Shown: positions 1 to 7,486 of the stretch, piece by piece
Position numbering within the stretch: the first letter of the stretch is position 1
Layout: each line of letters opens with the position of its first letter
Origin: an uncultured bacterium
Lineage (GTDB): Bacteria > Bacillota > Clostridia > Lachnospirales > Lachnospiraceae
Assembly (NCBI GenBank): GCA_947643595.1
Contig: CANRWP010000033.1
Coordinates: forward strand, 1 to 35,218
DNA: 35,218 nucleotides
Reading direction: 5' to 3'
The notes under the pieces: model-generated
What the model was told of the DNA's origin: nothing
Database searches by the model: none
What the model saw: the letters and a program-made list of their open reading frames with translations, nothing else
Translations under genes and position numbers: made by a program

Positions 1-2
1 TG

Positions 3-791
3 ATCTGTGTGACGGTGGCAAGTACGGTGGCTACGGAATTTGTCTATGAGAAACTGATGAAAAAGGAGGTTACCATCGGGGATTTTTCCGCGGTGGTGAC
101 GGGGCTTTTGCTGGCGCTGAACCTGCCGCCGATGGCGCCCTGGTGGATCGGTATGATCGGCGGTATTTTCGCCATCCTTGTGGTAAAGATGCTCTTTGGC
201 GGCCTGGGACAGAACTTTATGAACCCGGCCCTTGGGGCAAGATGTTTTCTGCTGATCTCCTTTACGTCCATTATGACAAACTTTGACTGTGACGCCTATA
301 CCGGCGCGACGCCGTTGGCGCAGTTAAAATCGGGCGTGACGCCGGATGTGTTTTCGATGGTGATCGGAAAGACCGGCGGAACCATCGGGGAGACGAGCAT
401 GATCGCCATTGTGATCGGCGCCTGCTTCCTGATCCTGCTTGGTATTATCGATCTGAGGATTCCGGGCAGTTATATTGTCAGTTTTGTGGTGTTCCTCTGC
501 CTGTTCGGGGGGCACGGTATAGATCCCGCTTATCTGTCCGCCCATCTTGCCGGCGGCGGTCTGATGCTGGGAGCGTTTTTCATGGCGACGGACTATGTGA
601 CAAGACCCATTACAAAGAAGGGGCAGTATCTGTTCGGCATCTTTTTAGGGATTCTGACCGGTATTTTCCGTGTGTTCGGCGCTTCCTCGGAGGGCGTCTC
701 TTATGCGATTATCATCGGTAACCTTCTGGTGCCTCTGATGGAGAAGATTACTCTTCCGAAAGCATTCGGGAAAGGAGGAGAAGCGGTATGA
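3..791 (+). CDS. rnfD: RnfD, electron transport complex membrane subunit (5' end cut by window)
   Basis: Membrane subunit of the Rnf complex (ferredoxin:NAD+ oxidoreductase), which couples electron transfer to ion transport across the cytoplasmic membrane. The reading frame is open from the window edge (first full codon at base 3), so the natural start lies upstream; about 262 residues are visible of a family of roughly 310. The protein is mostly hydrophobic segments. The motif TGATPLAQLK, with Thr encoded at 309-311, matches the covalent FMN attachment site known in RnfD/NqrB. The NLPP-containing loop and the C-terminal GVSYAIIIGNLLVPLMEK stretch are also typical. The stop codon overlaps the rnfG start (ATGA), showing translational coupling. 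rnfC would be expected just upstream, outside the window. The identification is firm; the GTG at base 9 is only an internal codon. Confidence 0.95.
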   Translation: MCVTVASTVATEFVYEKLMKKEVTIGDFSAVVTGLLLALNLPPMAPWWIGMIGGIFAILVVKMLFGGLGQNFMNPALGARCFLLISFTSIMTNFDCDAYTGATPLAQLKSGVTPDVFSMVIGKTGGTIGETSMIAIVIGACFLILLGIIDLRIPGSYIVSFVVFLCLFGGHGIDPAYLSAHLAGGGLMLGAFFMATDYVTRPITKKGQYLFGIFLGILTGIFRVFGASSEGVSYAIIIGNLLVPLMEKITLPKAFGKGGEAV

Positions 792-1405
792 ATGATGAAA
801 TCAGGTCCATGTTGAAAGATGCGGGTATCATTGTGGCCATTACGCTGATCGCCGGACTGGTGCTGGGAGGCGTGTATCAGCTCACGAAAGAGCCTATTGC
901 GGAACAGAAACGGCTGAAAAAACAGAAAGCCTGTCAGGAGGTCTACGCGGAGGCGGTGTCTTTTGCGGAGGCGGAAGGCTTTGATACGGAGGCCGCCGCT
1001 TCGGTGCTGGCTGCGGAGTATCCTTCTCAGGATATCGATGAAGTGATGCTGGCGCAGGATGGCGCGGGAAATACGCTCGGCTATGTGCTGACGGTAACCA
1101 CCCATGAGGGCTACGGCGGAGATATTCAGTTTACGATGGGCATCACAAACGAGGGAACTTTAAACGGTATTTCTCTTTTGAGTATTGCTGAGACGCCGGG
1201 ACTGGGCATGAGAGCGGAGGAGGTGCTCAAACCTCAGTTTGGAGGTAAGTCCGCCGGGAAATATGAATATACAAAGACCGGCGCTGTGGCGGAGAATCAG
1301 ATCGATGCGATCTCCGGCGCAACGATCACAACCAATGCTGTGGTGAACGGAGTCAATGCCGGACTGTTTTATTTTCAGAATGAATTGGGAGGTGCGGCTG
1401 AATGA
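788..1405 (+). CDS. rnfG: RnfG, FMN-binding subunit of the Rnf complex
   Basis: RnfG carries a covalently bound FMN on the extracytoplasmic side of the Rnf complex. The 205-residue protein has one N-terminal membrane segment (about residues 12-30) followed by a soluble FMN-binding domain. The flavinylation motif DAISGAT is visible at residues 173-179, so Thr179 is the likely FMN attachment residue, modified by an ApbE-type flavin transferase as known for the family. The GLGMRAEE stretch upstream is also conserved. The ATG overlaps the rnfD stop by four bases and a GGAGGAG ribosome binding site precedes it. Its own TGA overlaps the rnfE start in the same way. Length and motifs fit the family. 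Confidence 0.95.
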   Translation: MNDEIRSMLKDAGIIVAITLIAGLVLGGVYQLTKEPIAEQKRLKKQKACQEVYAEAVSFAEAEGFDTEAAASVLAAEYPSQDIDEVMLAQDGAGNTLGYVLTVTTHEGYGGDIQFTMGITNEGTLNGISLLSIAETPGLGMRAEEVLKPQFGGKSAGKYEYTKTGAVAENQIDAISGATITTNAVVNGVNAGLFYFQNELGGAAE

Positions 1406-2115
1406 GTGAGATAAAATCAAGGCTGGTCAACGGCCTGTTTAAAGAAAACCCCACCTTTGTGCTGATGCTGGGGATGTGTCCCACGCTGGCGGTGACGACT
1501 TCCGCCATGAACGGACTGGGGATGGGGCTGACCACCATGGTGGTGCTGGCACTCAGCAATATGATTATTTCCCTGCTTCGGAATATTATCCCGAATAAGG
1601 TGCGTATTCCGGCATTTATCGTGATCATTGCCTCCTTTGTGACGATGATGGAACTTTTGCTGGAAGGCTTTGTTCCTTCCCTTTACGATGCCCTAGGCAT
1701 CTATATTCCGCTGATCGTGGTAAACTGTATTATTCTGGGAAGGGCGGAAGCGTATGCTTCCAAAAATCCGATACTGCCGTCTTTGTTTGACGGGATCGGC
1801 ATGGGGCTTGGCTTTTCCTTCGCGCTGACCTGTATCGGCGCGGTGCGTGAGCTGATCGGCTCGGGAAAGATTTTCGGTTTTTCCGTGATGCCCTCCTCCT
1901 ATGTTCCCTGTGCCATCTTTGTGATGGCTCCCGGCGCCTTCTTTGTGCTGGCGGTTCTTACCGCCCTGCAGAATAAGATCAAGATCGCAGGGGAGAAGAA
2001 GGGGAAAGATATGAGCAAAGTTGGCTCCGGCTGCAGCGAGGACTGCATGAACTGCGGGGAAGAAGGCTGCGGTAAACGAAAGTTTTATGATACGGATGTA
2101 AAGGAGGAACAGTAA
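1402..2115 (+). CDS. rnfE: RnfE, Rnf complex membrane subunit with a cysteine-rich C-terminal tail
   Basis: Integral membrane subunit of Rnf, paralogous to RnfA; together they form the membrane core that passes electrons through the bilayer. The 237-residue protein has about six membrane segments. It contains the family stretch VRIPAFIVIIASFVT and the second-half signature VVNCIILGRAEA, which carries a Cys in the membrane (RnfA has TTNCAVLG at the equivalent place). After the last membrane segment comes a hydrophilic tail of about 45 residues with four cysteines (C211, C215, C218, C223; pattern CxxxCxxCxxxxC). That spacing resembles a small metal site and is not part of the minimal RnfE fold. 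The ATGA overlap with rnfG shows coupling, and the stop overlaps the rnfA start by one base. Confidence 0.95.
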   Translation: MSEIKSRLVNGLFKENPTFVLMLGMCPTLAVTTSAMNGLGMGLTTMVVLALSNMIISLLRNIIPNKVRIPAFIVIIASFVTMMELLLEGFVPSLYDALGIYIPLIVVNCIILGRAEAYASKNPILPSLFDGIGMGLGFSFALTCIGAVRELIGSGKIFGFSVMPSSYVPCAIFVMAPGAFFVLAVLTALQNKIKIAGEKKGKDMSKVGSGCSEDCMNCGEEGCGKRKFYDTDVKEEQ

Positions 2116-2699
2116 TGGAGACAGTAAGAGATTTATTGATTATATTGATCGGTTCCTCTCTGGTGAGCAATGTTGTGCTGAGCCAGTTTCTGGGGCTGTG
2201 TCCGTTTCTCGGCGTATCGAAGAAAACGGAGACGGCGGCAGGCATGGGGGCGGCGATTATTTTCGTCATCACGATATCATCTCTGGTGGCGGCGGCGATC
2301 TATCAGTTTATGCTGGTGCCGCTGCATATTGAATACTTGCAGACTATAGTTTTTATACTTGTTATTGCGGCGTTAGTACAGTTTGTGGAGATGTTTTTAA
2401 AAAAATTTATCCCGTCTCTGTATCAGTCGCTGGGGATCTATCTGCCGCTTATCACCACGAACTGCGCGGTGCTCGGTGTGGCGCTGACAAACGTGACAAA
2501 GCAGTACGGGATCTTAAAGAGCGTAGTCAACGGCTTTGCGACGGCGGTGGGCTTTACGGTTGCGATCGTGATCCTGGCCGGACTGCGGGAGAAGATGGCA
2601 TATAGCGATGTGCCGGAATCTTTTCAGGGGATGCCTATCGTGCTGATCACGGCAGGGCTGATGGCGATTGCGTTCTGCGGGTTTTCGGGACTGTTGTAG
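2115..2699 (+). CDS. rnfA: RnfA, Rnf complex membrane subunit
   Basis: Membrane core subunit of Rnf, paralogous to RnfE. The 194-residue length is normal. It begins with a membrane segment followed by NVVLSQFLGLCPFLGVS, a highly conserved RnfA signature. A second conserved stretch, LITTNCAVLGVAL, contains the membrane cysteine that works with its RnfE counterpart in redox chemistry. About six membrane segments can be drawn. It starts one base inside the rnfE stop (TAATG) behind a strong AAGGAGG site. In most clostridial rnf operons rnfB follows directly. Here a hairpin terminator follows instead, and rnfB lies 4 kb away. Confidence 0.95.
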   Translation: METVRDLLIILIGSSLVSNVVLSQFLGLCPFLGVSKKTETAAGMGAAIIFVITISSLVAAAIYQFMLVPLHIEYLQTIVFILVIAALVQFVEMFLKKFIPSLYQSLGIYLPLITTNCAVLGVALTNVTKQYGILKSVVNGFATAVGFTVAIVILAGLREKMAYSDVPESFQGMPIVLITAGLMAIAFCGFSGLL

Positions 2700-2775
2700 A
2701 GGAAAAGCCGCGGCGGTATTCCGAGTGATCGCATTGAGGTTTAGGCCCTGTGATAAAGGTAATATAACAGATGGA

Positions 2776-2806
2776 AGACAGGGGCATTTTTTGTCCCTGT
2801 TTTATT
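2776..2806 (+). terminator. Rho-independent terminator after rnfA
   Basis: GACAGGG and CCCTGTT can pair around a T-rich loop, followed by TTTTATT. It lies about 80 bases after the rnfA stop and would end the rnfCDGEA transcript before the HD-domain gene. Confidence 0.7.
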
Positions 2807-2859
2807 ATATCTGCAAAATCAGTTAAGATTTGGTTCTGAAAAAGGTGAGGAAAAGAAAA

Positions 2860-3447
2860 ATGGACGAGAGATTAAAAAAGCAACTGGACTTTGCGCTGGA
2901 GATCGATAAGGAGAAGAATATTTTCCGCCAGACTCATTTATCCGGGCACGGCAGAAATGAAAACGATGCGGAGCACGCCTGGCATATGGCAGTGATGGCG
3001 TATCTGCTGCGGGAGTATGCCAATGAAGAAGTGGACATCGCGAAGGTGATGCTGATGTGCCTGATCCATGATATCGTGGAGATTGAGGCGGGAGATACCT
3101 ACGCCTATGATGCCGAAAGCCTGAAAACACAGAAGGCTAGGGAGGATGCGGCGAAGGAGAAGATTTATTCCATGCTGCCGGAGGATCAGAAGCGGGAGCT
3201 GATCGCGTTGTTTGATGAGTTTGAGGCGTATGAGACGGCGGAGGCAAAATATGCCCATGCGATGGATAATCTGCAGCCGCTGATCTTAAACAACAGCAAC
3301 GACGGCGGAGACTGGAAAGGGCATGAGGTAAGCGCGAAGCAGGTGTATGAGAGACAGGGGAAAACAAAGCTGGGCTCCGAACGGTTATTTGAGGTGACGG
3401 ATCAGATCATCCGGGAAAATATCAGGAAGGGGAATCTGAAAGAATGA
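2860..3447 (+). CDS. HD-domain phosphohydrolase, YfbR/HDDC2-like
   Basis: Predicted metal-dependent phosphohydrolase of the HD superfamily; relatives in the YfbR/HDDC2 group act on 5'-deoxynucleotides. From the ATG at 2860 (195 residues) the metal-binding pattern is visible: His39 and His42 in AEHAWH, His70-Asp71 in LIHD followed by Glu74, and a distal Asp in HAMDNLQP. The 2860 start is preferred over the upstream TTG at 2830 because an AGGTGAGG site sits nine bases upstream and homologues begin near this point. It follows the rnfA terminator and is followed within 70 bases by a small kinase gene. The substrate cannot be read from sequence; a nucleotidase role is inference. Confidence 0.85.
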   Translation: MDERLKKQLDFALEIDKEKNIFRQTHLSGHGRNENDAEHAWHMAVMAYLLREYANEEVDIAKVMLMCLIHDIVEIEAGDTYAYDAESLKTQKAREDAAKEKIYSMLPEDQKRELIALFDEFEAYETAEAKYAHAMDNLQPLILNNSNDGGDWKGHEVSAKQVYERQGKTKLGSERLFEVTDQIIRENIRKGNLKE

Positions 3448-3514
3448 TCCTTTTAAATCGCCTTTTCCGGAAAAGAGGTAAGGATTGAGGCAGGATAATT
3501 TATATAAGTTGACT

Positions 3515-4003
3515 ATGCGAAAAATAATTATTATAGGCTGCCCGGGTGCGGGTAAAAGTGCTTTTGCACGAAAATTGAATCAGAAATTATCTTTTCCACT
3601 GTATTATTTGGACATGATCTGGCATAAACCGGACAAAACGACCTGCTCGAGAGAAGTATTTGACGGCAAACTGCAGGAAATTTTGGAAAAGGATACATGG
3701 ATCATCGACGGAAATTATCTGCGTACACTGGAGATGCGCCTGAAAGAGGCGGATACGGTGTTTTTACTGGATTATCCGATAGAAGTATGCCTGGCAGGAG
3801 CGAAAGAGCGGATCGGAAAAAAACGGAAGGATATGCCCTGGGTTGAGACAGAACTGGATGAAGAGTTCCGGCAGTGGATACTGGATTTTTCCGGGGATCA
3901 GCTACCGGTTATTTATCGTCTGCTAAGGCAGTATGAGTGCGGGCGGGAGATTTTTGTTTTTCGGTCGAGAGAAGAAGCGGACAGATTTTGTGACCGGATG
4001 TAG
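3515..4003 (+). CDS. P-loop kinase, adenylate kinase/FlaR-like
   Basis: Small P-loop NTPase of the adenylate-kinase-like group sometimes annotated as topology modulation or FlaR-like protein. From the ATG at 3515 (162 residues) the Walker A motif GCPGAGKS is at residues 8-15. A DGNY segment marks the substrate side, VFLLDYP is the second beta strand with Asp, and an RxGKKRKDMP lid-like segment follows. The start is uncertain: a TTG at 3485 has a better-placed GAGGT site, but family members begin directly with the beta strand encoded after 3515. It probably phosphorylates a small metabolite or nucleotide; the substrate is unknown. Confidence 0.75.
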   Translation: MRKIIIIGCPGAGKSAFARKLNQKLSFPLYYLDMIWHKPDKTTCSREVFDGKLQEILEKDTWIIDGNYLRTLEMRLKEADTVFLLDYPIEVCLAGAKERIGKKRKDMPWVETELDEEFRQWILDFSGDQLPVIYRLLRQYECGREIFVFRSREEADRFCDRM

Positions 4004-4098
4004 AAAAATGTTTTATAGGGATGAACGGTGATTTAACTGATATATGTAAAGCGGTTATGCGCAAAGGACAGAGTCCCTGCTTTGTGAGGAGGATTGAT

Positions 4099-4161
4099 AT
4101 GAGAAGGGCGAATGTCTGTATTACAGAAAAAGTCCGGGGGTATATGGGCAGGAGAAGATGA
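4099..4161 (+). CDS. Possible 20-residue small ORF
   Basis: A strong GAGGAGG site lies six bases before an ATG that opens a 20-codon basic reading frame (starting MRRANVC) and ends ten bases before the next gene. It could be a coupling or leader peptide for the large downstream gene, or only a leftover start site. No homology is recognised; only the ribosome binding site supports it. Confidence 0.3.
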   Translation: MRRANVCITEKVRGYMGRRR

Positions 4162-4170
4162 GGTTTAGTG

Positions 4171-6489
4171 ATGGATAAGAAAGGTAATAAAAGATATAAA
4201 AAGCCGGAGGATAAACTGGAAGATATCCTGATATATCACAAAAGAAAATATATTATGCCGATATGTTTGATCTTATATCTGGCTCTTGTTCTGGTGTCCA
4301 TAGTGCTGACGCTGGGAGTCGCGGCGTATGCAGGGGAAGAGCCGCCGGAGGTAGCGAAGGAGATTTTTCGGTTGTCCAACATGATATATCTGCTTCCGGG
4401 AATGGCAGTGTTGGGGATTCCGGCGCTGCTCATCCATATTTTGCTCGGTGTCGGCGAACGGCGGTTTTTGCGCGTCTATCGGACGCTGCCGGAGACGGCA
4501 AAGCAAAAATTGTTTGAGGCAAAATTTCGGGAGCATTGCCCGGGCAATATGAAAATTTATGAGGCGGAAGGGTGTTTTCTGTTCTATGACGGATACCTTT
4601 TGGGGATGCCGCAGATCGTTCGGACAGAGGATATCGTATGGGGATATCTCGGAAGGTTGGATGTTTCGTTTCCCGATAGGGAGAAAAATATTGTGTATTC
4701 CGGCGTTCGGTTCTTTTTCCTGTGTTTTTATACAAAGGACGGCAGGCGGCACAGGATATTTGCCAATGTATCCTATAAAGATATCGATTCCTGGTTTACG
4801 GCGCGTTGTCCGCGGGCGATTCTCGGGTATGGGAGAGAACAGAGAAGTCGGGCGGAGGAGATATTCAGAGCGGAGGCGGAGCGGGCGGCTTCTCTGTTCG
4901 GAGAAGAGAGGGATTTTTATCCTGCGAGGAGAAAGAGAGCTGCGGCGATGGCGATGGGCGGTTCTCTTATGACGGTTGTCCTGCTGGCAGCAGGTTTCGG
5001 CGGCTGGCAATATAGGAACAGCGAAGAGTATCTATATCGGAAAAATATGAGACAGGCGGAAAGTTGGTATGAGAGCGGAGAGTTTTCCAGAGCTTATCAG
5101 GCCTATTATGCCGCGAGGGAGATTCGCAAGGATGATAAAGAGGCGTTAAAGGGAATGCTGTTATCCTCTGTGGAGACGGCGAAAAAGGACGGTTATTTGG
5201 ACAGCATCATCCGGGATTATGAAAATCTGTTTTATCATCAGGAACTGTTTGCGGAAGAGACGGATATTTCCGGCTGGTATTTCGAGTGTGCGGAATACTA
5301 TCTGATGAAGGACGATCCTGTTGGGGCGGCTGGGCTTTTGGAGAGAGGGATAGAGACTTTTGAGAAGGCGGATGCAAAAGGGGAGACCGCGGAAGCGGAA
5401 AACGGACCGGCGCGCAATGAAGAGATCATCGGAATGATGGAGCGCAAAAAGGAAGATATCCTTGCGCATTGCCGGGTGGCTGGGGTGACGGAGTATCTGT
5501 ACGGGGAGAGGAGAGAATATAAAGAATATGACGAGCAGGGCAGAGAGGTACTCCATATCCGTTATCCGGACCGGAAGTGCATATGGGAGTACAAAAATTA
5601 TGATGAGGCGGGAAATCTGACTTTTGTGGAGAGATGGGAGCAGAAAGAGGGGGAGAAAGAGAAACAGAAAACAGGGGAGGAATATCTGGAATATGATGAA
5701 CAGGGGAATCTGTATTATATCGTGAAATATGATACGGTGAAGGGCAAAGAAACCTATGAGATGAACTGCGGCTATGACGAGGAGGGGTATCAGAACTATT
5801 ATCTGGAGTCTTACGACGGAGAAATATTTACGGAGCGGCAATGTTATCTGCGCTCCGATCATATGCAGATCGACAGGGAATACACCGCGGATTGTCCGGT
5901 GGGAGAAGAACCGATTTATTACATTGCGCAGGAATGGGATGAGAAGGGGAAGCTTCTGAGAGAATCCTATTATTCGTTGTTTTATTCTCCGGAAGAGATA
6001 CATGCGGGGGAGGCGGCGCCTCTGGTGCAATATGATTATGCCTATGACGAAAACGGAAATACCGTATCGATTTCTTATATTTCCGGGAGTGACGGGAGAC
6101 GATATCAGATCTATGAGAGAGAGTATGACAACAGAAATAATCTGATAAAGGAGATTTATTATGAGTATGGTGAGGAAAAGAATTCTTTTTGCGAGACAAC
6201 TGTCTGGAAATATAATGAGGAGGGAGTTCTCCTGGAAAAAGAGGTGAGTACTGACGGCGTATGGAAAGGATATGCGGAACATTATGCGTATGACGAAGCA
6301 GGAAATCTGATTCGGAGAGATTATCTGGACGGGGACGGAAGCGGCTTTTCCGTTATAAAAGAATATGATATATTGGGAAATCCGGTAAAAGAGTACAGGA
6401 TCGAGGGAGGCGCGGAAACATTGCCCGATGATGCGGAACCGGAAAAAGAGTGGGAATATAAATACCGCTATTTAAAGAAAGAGTCATAG
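4171..6489 (+). CDS. Large membrane protein with TPR-like and YD-like repeats
   Basis: I do not recognise a named family. The 772-residue protein has two N-terminal membrane segments (about residues 28-52 and 68-92), a soluble stretch, and a third membrane segment near 258-280. A helical region with ExxxYRKNMRQAESWYESG spacing follows that resembles tetratricopeptide repeats. From about residue 435 to the end are at least nine degenerate repeats of the type YDExGNL followed by a short beta strand. These resemble RHS/YD or MORN-type repeats and probably form an extended beta structure, possibly extracytoplasmic. Composition is very rich in Glu and Tyr. ATG 4171 is chosen over the overlapping GTG 4168. 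It lies between the rnfA and rnfB genes; no functional link to Rnf is shown. Confidence 0.7.
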   Translation: MDKKGNKRYKKPEDKLEDILIYHKRKYIMPICLILYLALVLVSIVLTLGVAAYAGEEPPEVAKEIFRLSNMIYLLPGMAVLGIPALLIHILLGVGERRFLRVYRTLPETAKQKLFEAKFREHCPGNMKIYEAEGCFLFYDGYLLGMPQIVRTEDIVWGYLGRLDVSFPDREKNIVYSGVRFFFLCFYTKDGRRHRIFANVSYKDIDSWFTARCPRAILGYGREQRSRAEEIFRAEAERAASLFGEERDFYPARRKRAAAMAMGGSLMTVVLLAAGFGGWQYRNSEEYLYRKNMRQAESWYESGEFSRAYQAYYAAREIRKDDKEALKGMLLSSVETAKKDGYLDSIIRDYENLFYHQELFAEETDISGWYFECAEYYLMKDDPVGAAGLLERGIETFEKADAKGETAEAENGPARNEEIIGMMERKKEDILAHCRVAGVTEYLYGERREYKEYDEQGREVLHIRYPDRKCIWEYKNYDEAGNLTFVERWEQKEGEKEKQKTGEEYLEYDEQGNLYYIVKYDTVKGKETYEMNCGYDEEGYQNYYLESYDGEIFTERQCYLRSDHMQIDREYTADCPVGEEPIYYIAQEWDEKGKLLRESYYSLFYSPEEIHAGEAAPLVQYDYAYDENGNTVSISYISGSDGRRYQIYEREYDNRNNLIKEIYYEYGEEKNSFCETTVWKYNEEGVLLEKEVSTDGVWKGYAEHYAYDEAGNLIRRDYLDGDGSGFSVIKEYDILGNPVKEYRIEGGAETLPDDAEPEKEWEYKYRYLKKES

Positions 6490-6541
6490 TATGCGTATGG
6501 GAGCCCCAAAAATCTTTTGTATTCTATCTAAATAAAAATGA

Positions 6542-6569
6542 TTACATAACACAAAATATGTGTTAAAAT
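6542..6569 (+). promoter_or_regulatory. Predicted promoter of rnfB with an embedded palindrome
   Basis: TTACAT (6542-6547), a 16-base spacer and TAAAAT (6564-6569) form a plausible sigma-A promoter about 110 bases before rnfB. A perfect 7-base inverted repeat TAACACA-AAATA-TGTGTTA (6547-6565) fills the spacer, where a repressor would block RNA polymerase. The binding protein is unknown. Confidence 0.5.
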
Positions 6570-6681
6570 ATCTGTGGATGAAAATTGTTGTTTCCGTTCG
6601 GTTTTCATGCGGAGGAGTCTGTGTGCGTACTGTATCCGCAGGCTTTTGTAATACATAAAACAGTACAGAAATGAGGAGACT

Positions 6682-7473
6682 ATGTCAGGTATTATCATTG
6701 CGATGCTTGTAGTGGGGGGAGTCGGACTGTTTATCGGTCTGTTTCTCGGAGTTGCTGCGATTAAATTTAAAGTGCAGGTGGACGAAAAAGAGGTTGCGGT
6801 GCTGGAGGCACTGCCCGGCAACAACTGCGGCGGCTGCGGCTATGCAGGCTGCTCCGGTCTGGCGGCAGCGATCGCAAAGGGAGATGCCGCGGTTAATCAG
6901 TGCCCGGTAGGCGGCGAAGCGGTGGCTAAGAAAATCTCTGAGATTATGGGAGTGGAAGCCGGTGAGAGCAGGCGGATGGCCGCTTTTGTGGCGTGTCAGG
7001 GAGACTGTGATAAGGCAAAAGTGGATTATGAGTACACCGGTATCGAAGACTGCCGTATGCTTTCCTTTGTGCCGAACGGCGGACCGAAAACCTGTAATTA
7101 TGGCTGTCTCGGATATGGGAGCTGTGTGCAGGCGTGTCCTTTCGATGCGATCCATGTAGTAAAAGGGGTGGCCGTGGTGGATAAGGAGAAGTGTAAAGCC
7201 TGCGGGAAGTGCGTGGAGGCGTGCCCAAAGAAGCTGATTTCTCTGCTTCCTTATGATGCCCCTTATCAGGTGGCCTGCAGTTCCAAGGACAGGGGGCCGG
7301 TGGCGATGAAGGCATGTGATGTGGCCTGCATCGGCTGTGGGCTCTGTAAGAGGAATTGTCCTTCTGAGGCGATTACGGTGGAGAATTTCAATGCAAGAAT
7401 TGATCCGGAGAAATGTACCGGCTGTGGCAGCTGTATTGAGAAGTGTCCGAAGAAGAGTATTGTGGAAGTGTGA
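6682..7473 (+). CDS. rnfB: RnfB, iron-sulfur electron-entry subunit of Rnf
   Basis: RnfB accepts electrons from reduced ferredoxin and passes them into the Rnf membrane core. The 263-residue protein has an N-terminal membrane anchor (residues 3-27), then the Fe4S4-domain motif C49-C52-C57-C74. Ferredoxin-type cysteine sets follow: C138/C142/C148/C152, C171/C174/C177/C181, C216/C219/C222/C226 and C245/C248/C251/C255, the last three of canonical CxxCxxCxxxCP type. Additional cysteines at 105, 109, 124, 199 and 212 are present. The start follows a GAGGAG site. It lies 4 kb downstream of rnfA with its own predicted promoter, unlike the usual contiguous rnfCDGEAB order. The downstream HAD gene begins 13 bases after its stop and is probably co-transcribed. 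Confidence 0.95.
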   Translation: MSGIIIAMLVVGGVGLFIGLFLGVAAIKFKVQVDEKEVAVLEALPGNNCGGCGYAGCSGLAAAIAKGDAAVNQCPVGGEAVAKKISEIMGVEAGESRRMAAFVACQGDCDKAKVDYEYTGIEDCRMLSFVPNGGPKTCNYGCLGYGSCVQACPFDAIHVVKGVAVVDKEKCKACGKCVEACPKKLISLLPYDAPYQVACSSKDRGPVAMKACDVACIGCGLCKRNCPSEAITVENFNARIDPEKCTGCGSCIEKCPKKSIVEV

Positions 7474-7486
7474 TATGGGAGAGAAT

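Noticed and set aside
3513-3541. TTGACT-N17-TATAGG resembling a promoter at the start of the P-loop kinase gene
   Set aside because: It overlaps the start and first codons of the kinase frame, so transcripts from it would miss the start; probably chance.
5161-6282. Long minus-strand frame of 373 codons
   Set aside because: It is antisense to the large repeat protein, is rich in Ile/Leu/Arg as expected from the complement of a Glu/Tyr-rich gene, and has no ribosome binding site.
4430-6489. Repeats considered as a CRISPR array
   Set aside because: The repeats are at the protein level (YDExGNL), vary in DNA sequence and spacing, and lie inside one reading frame.
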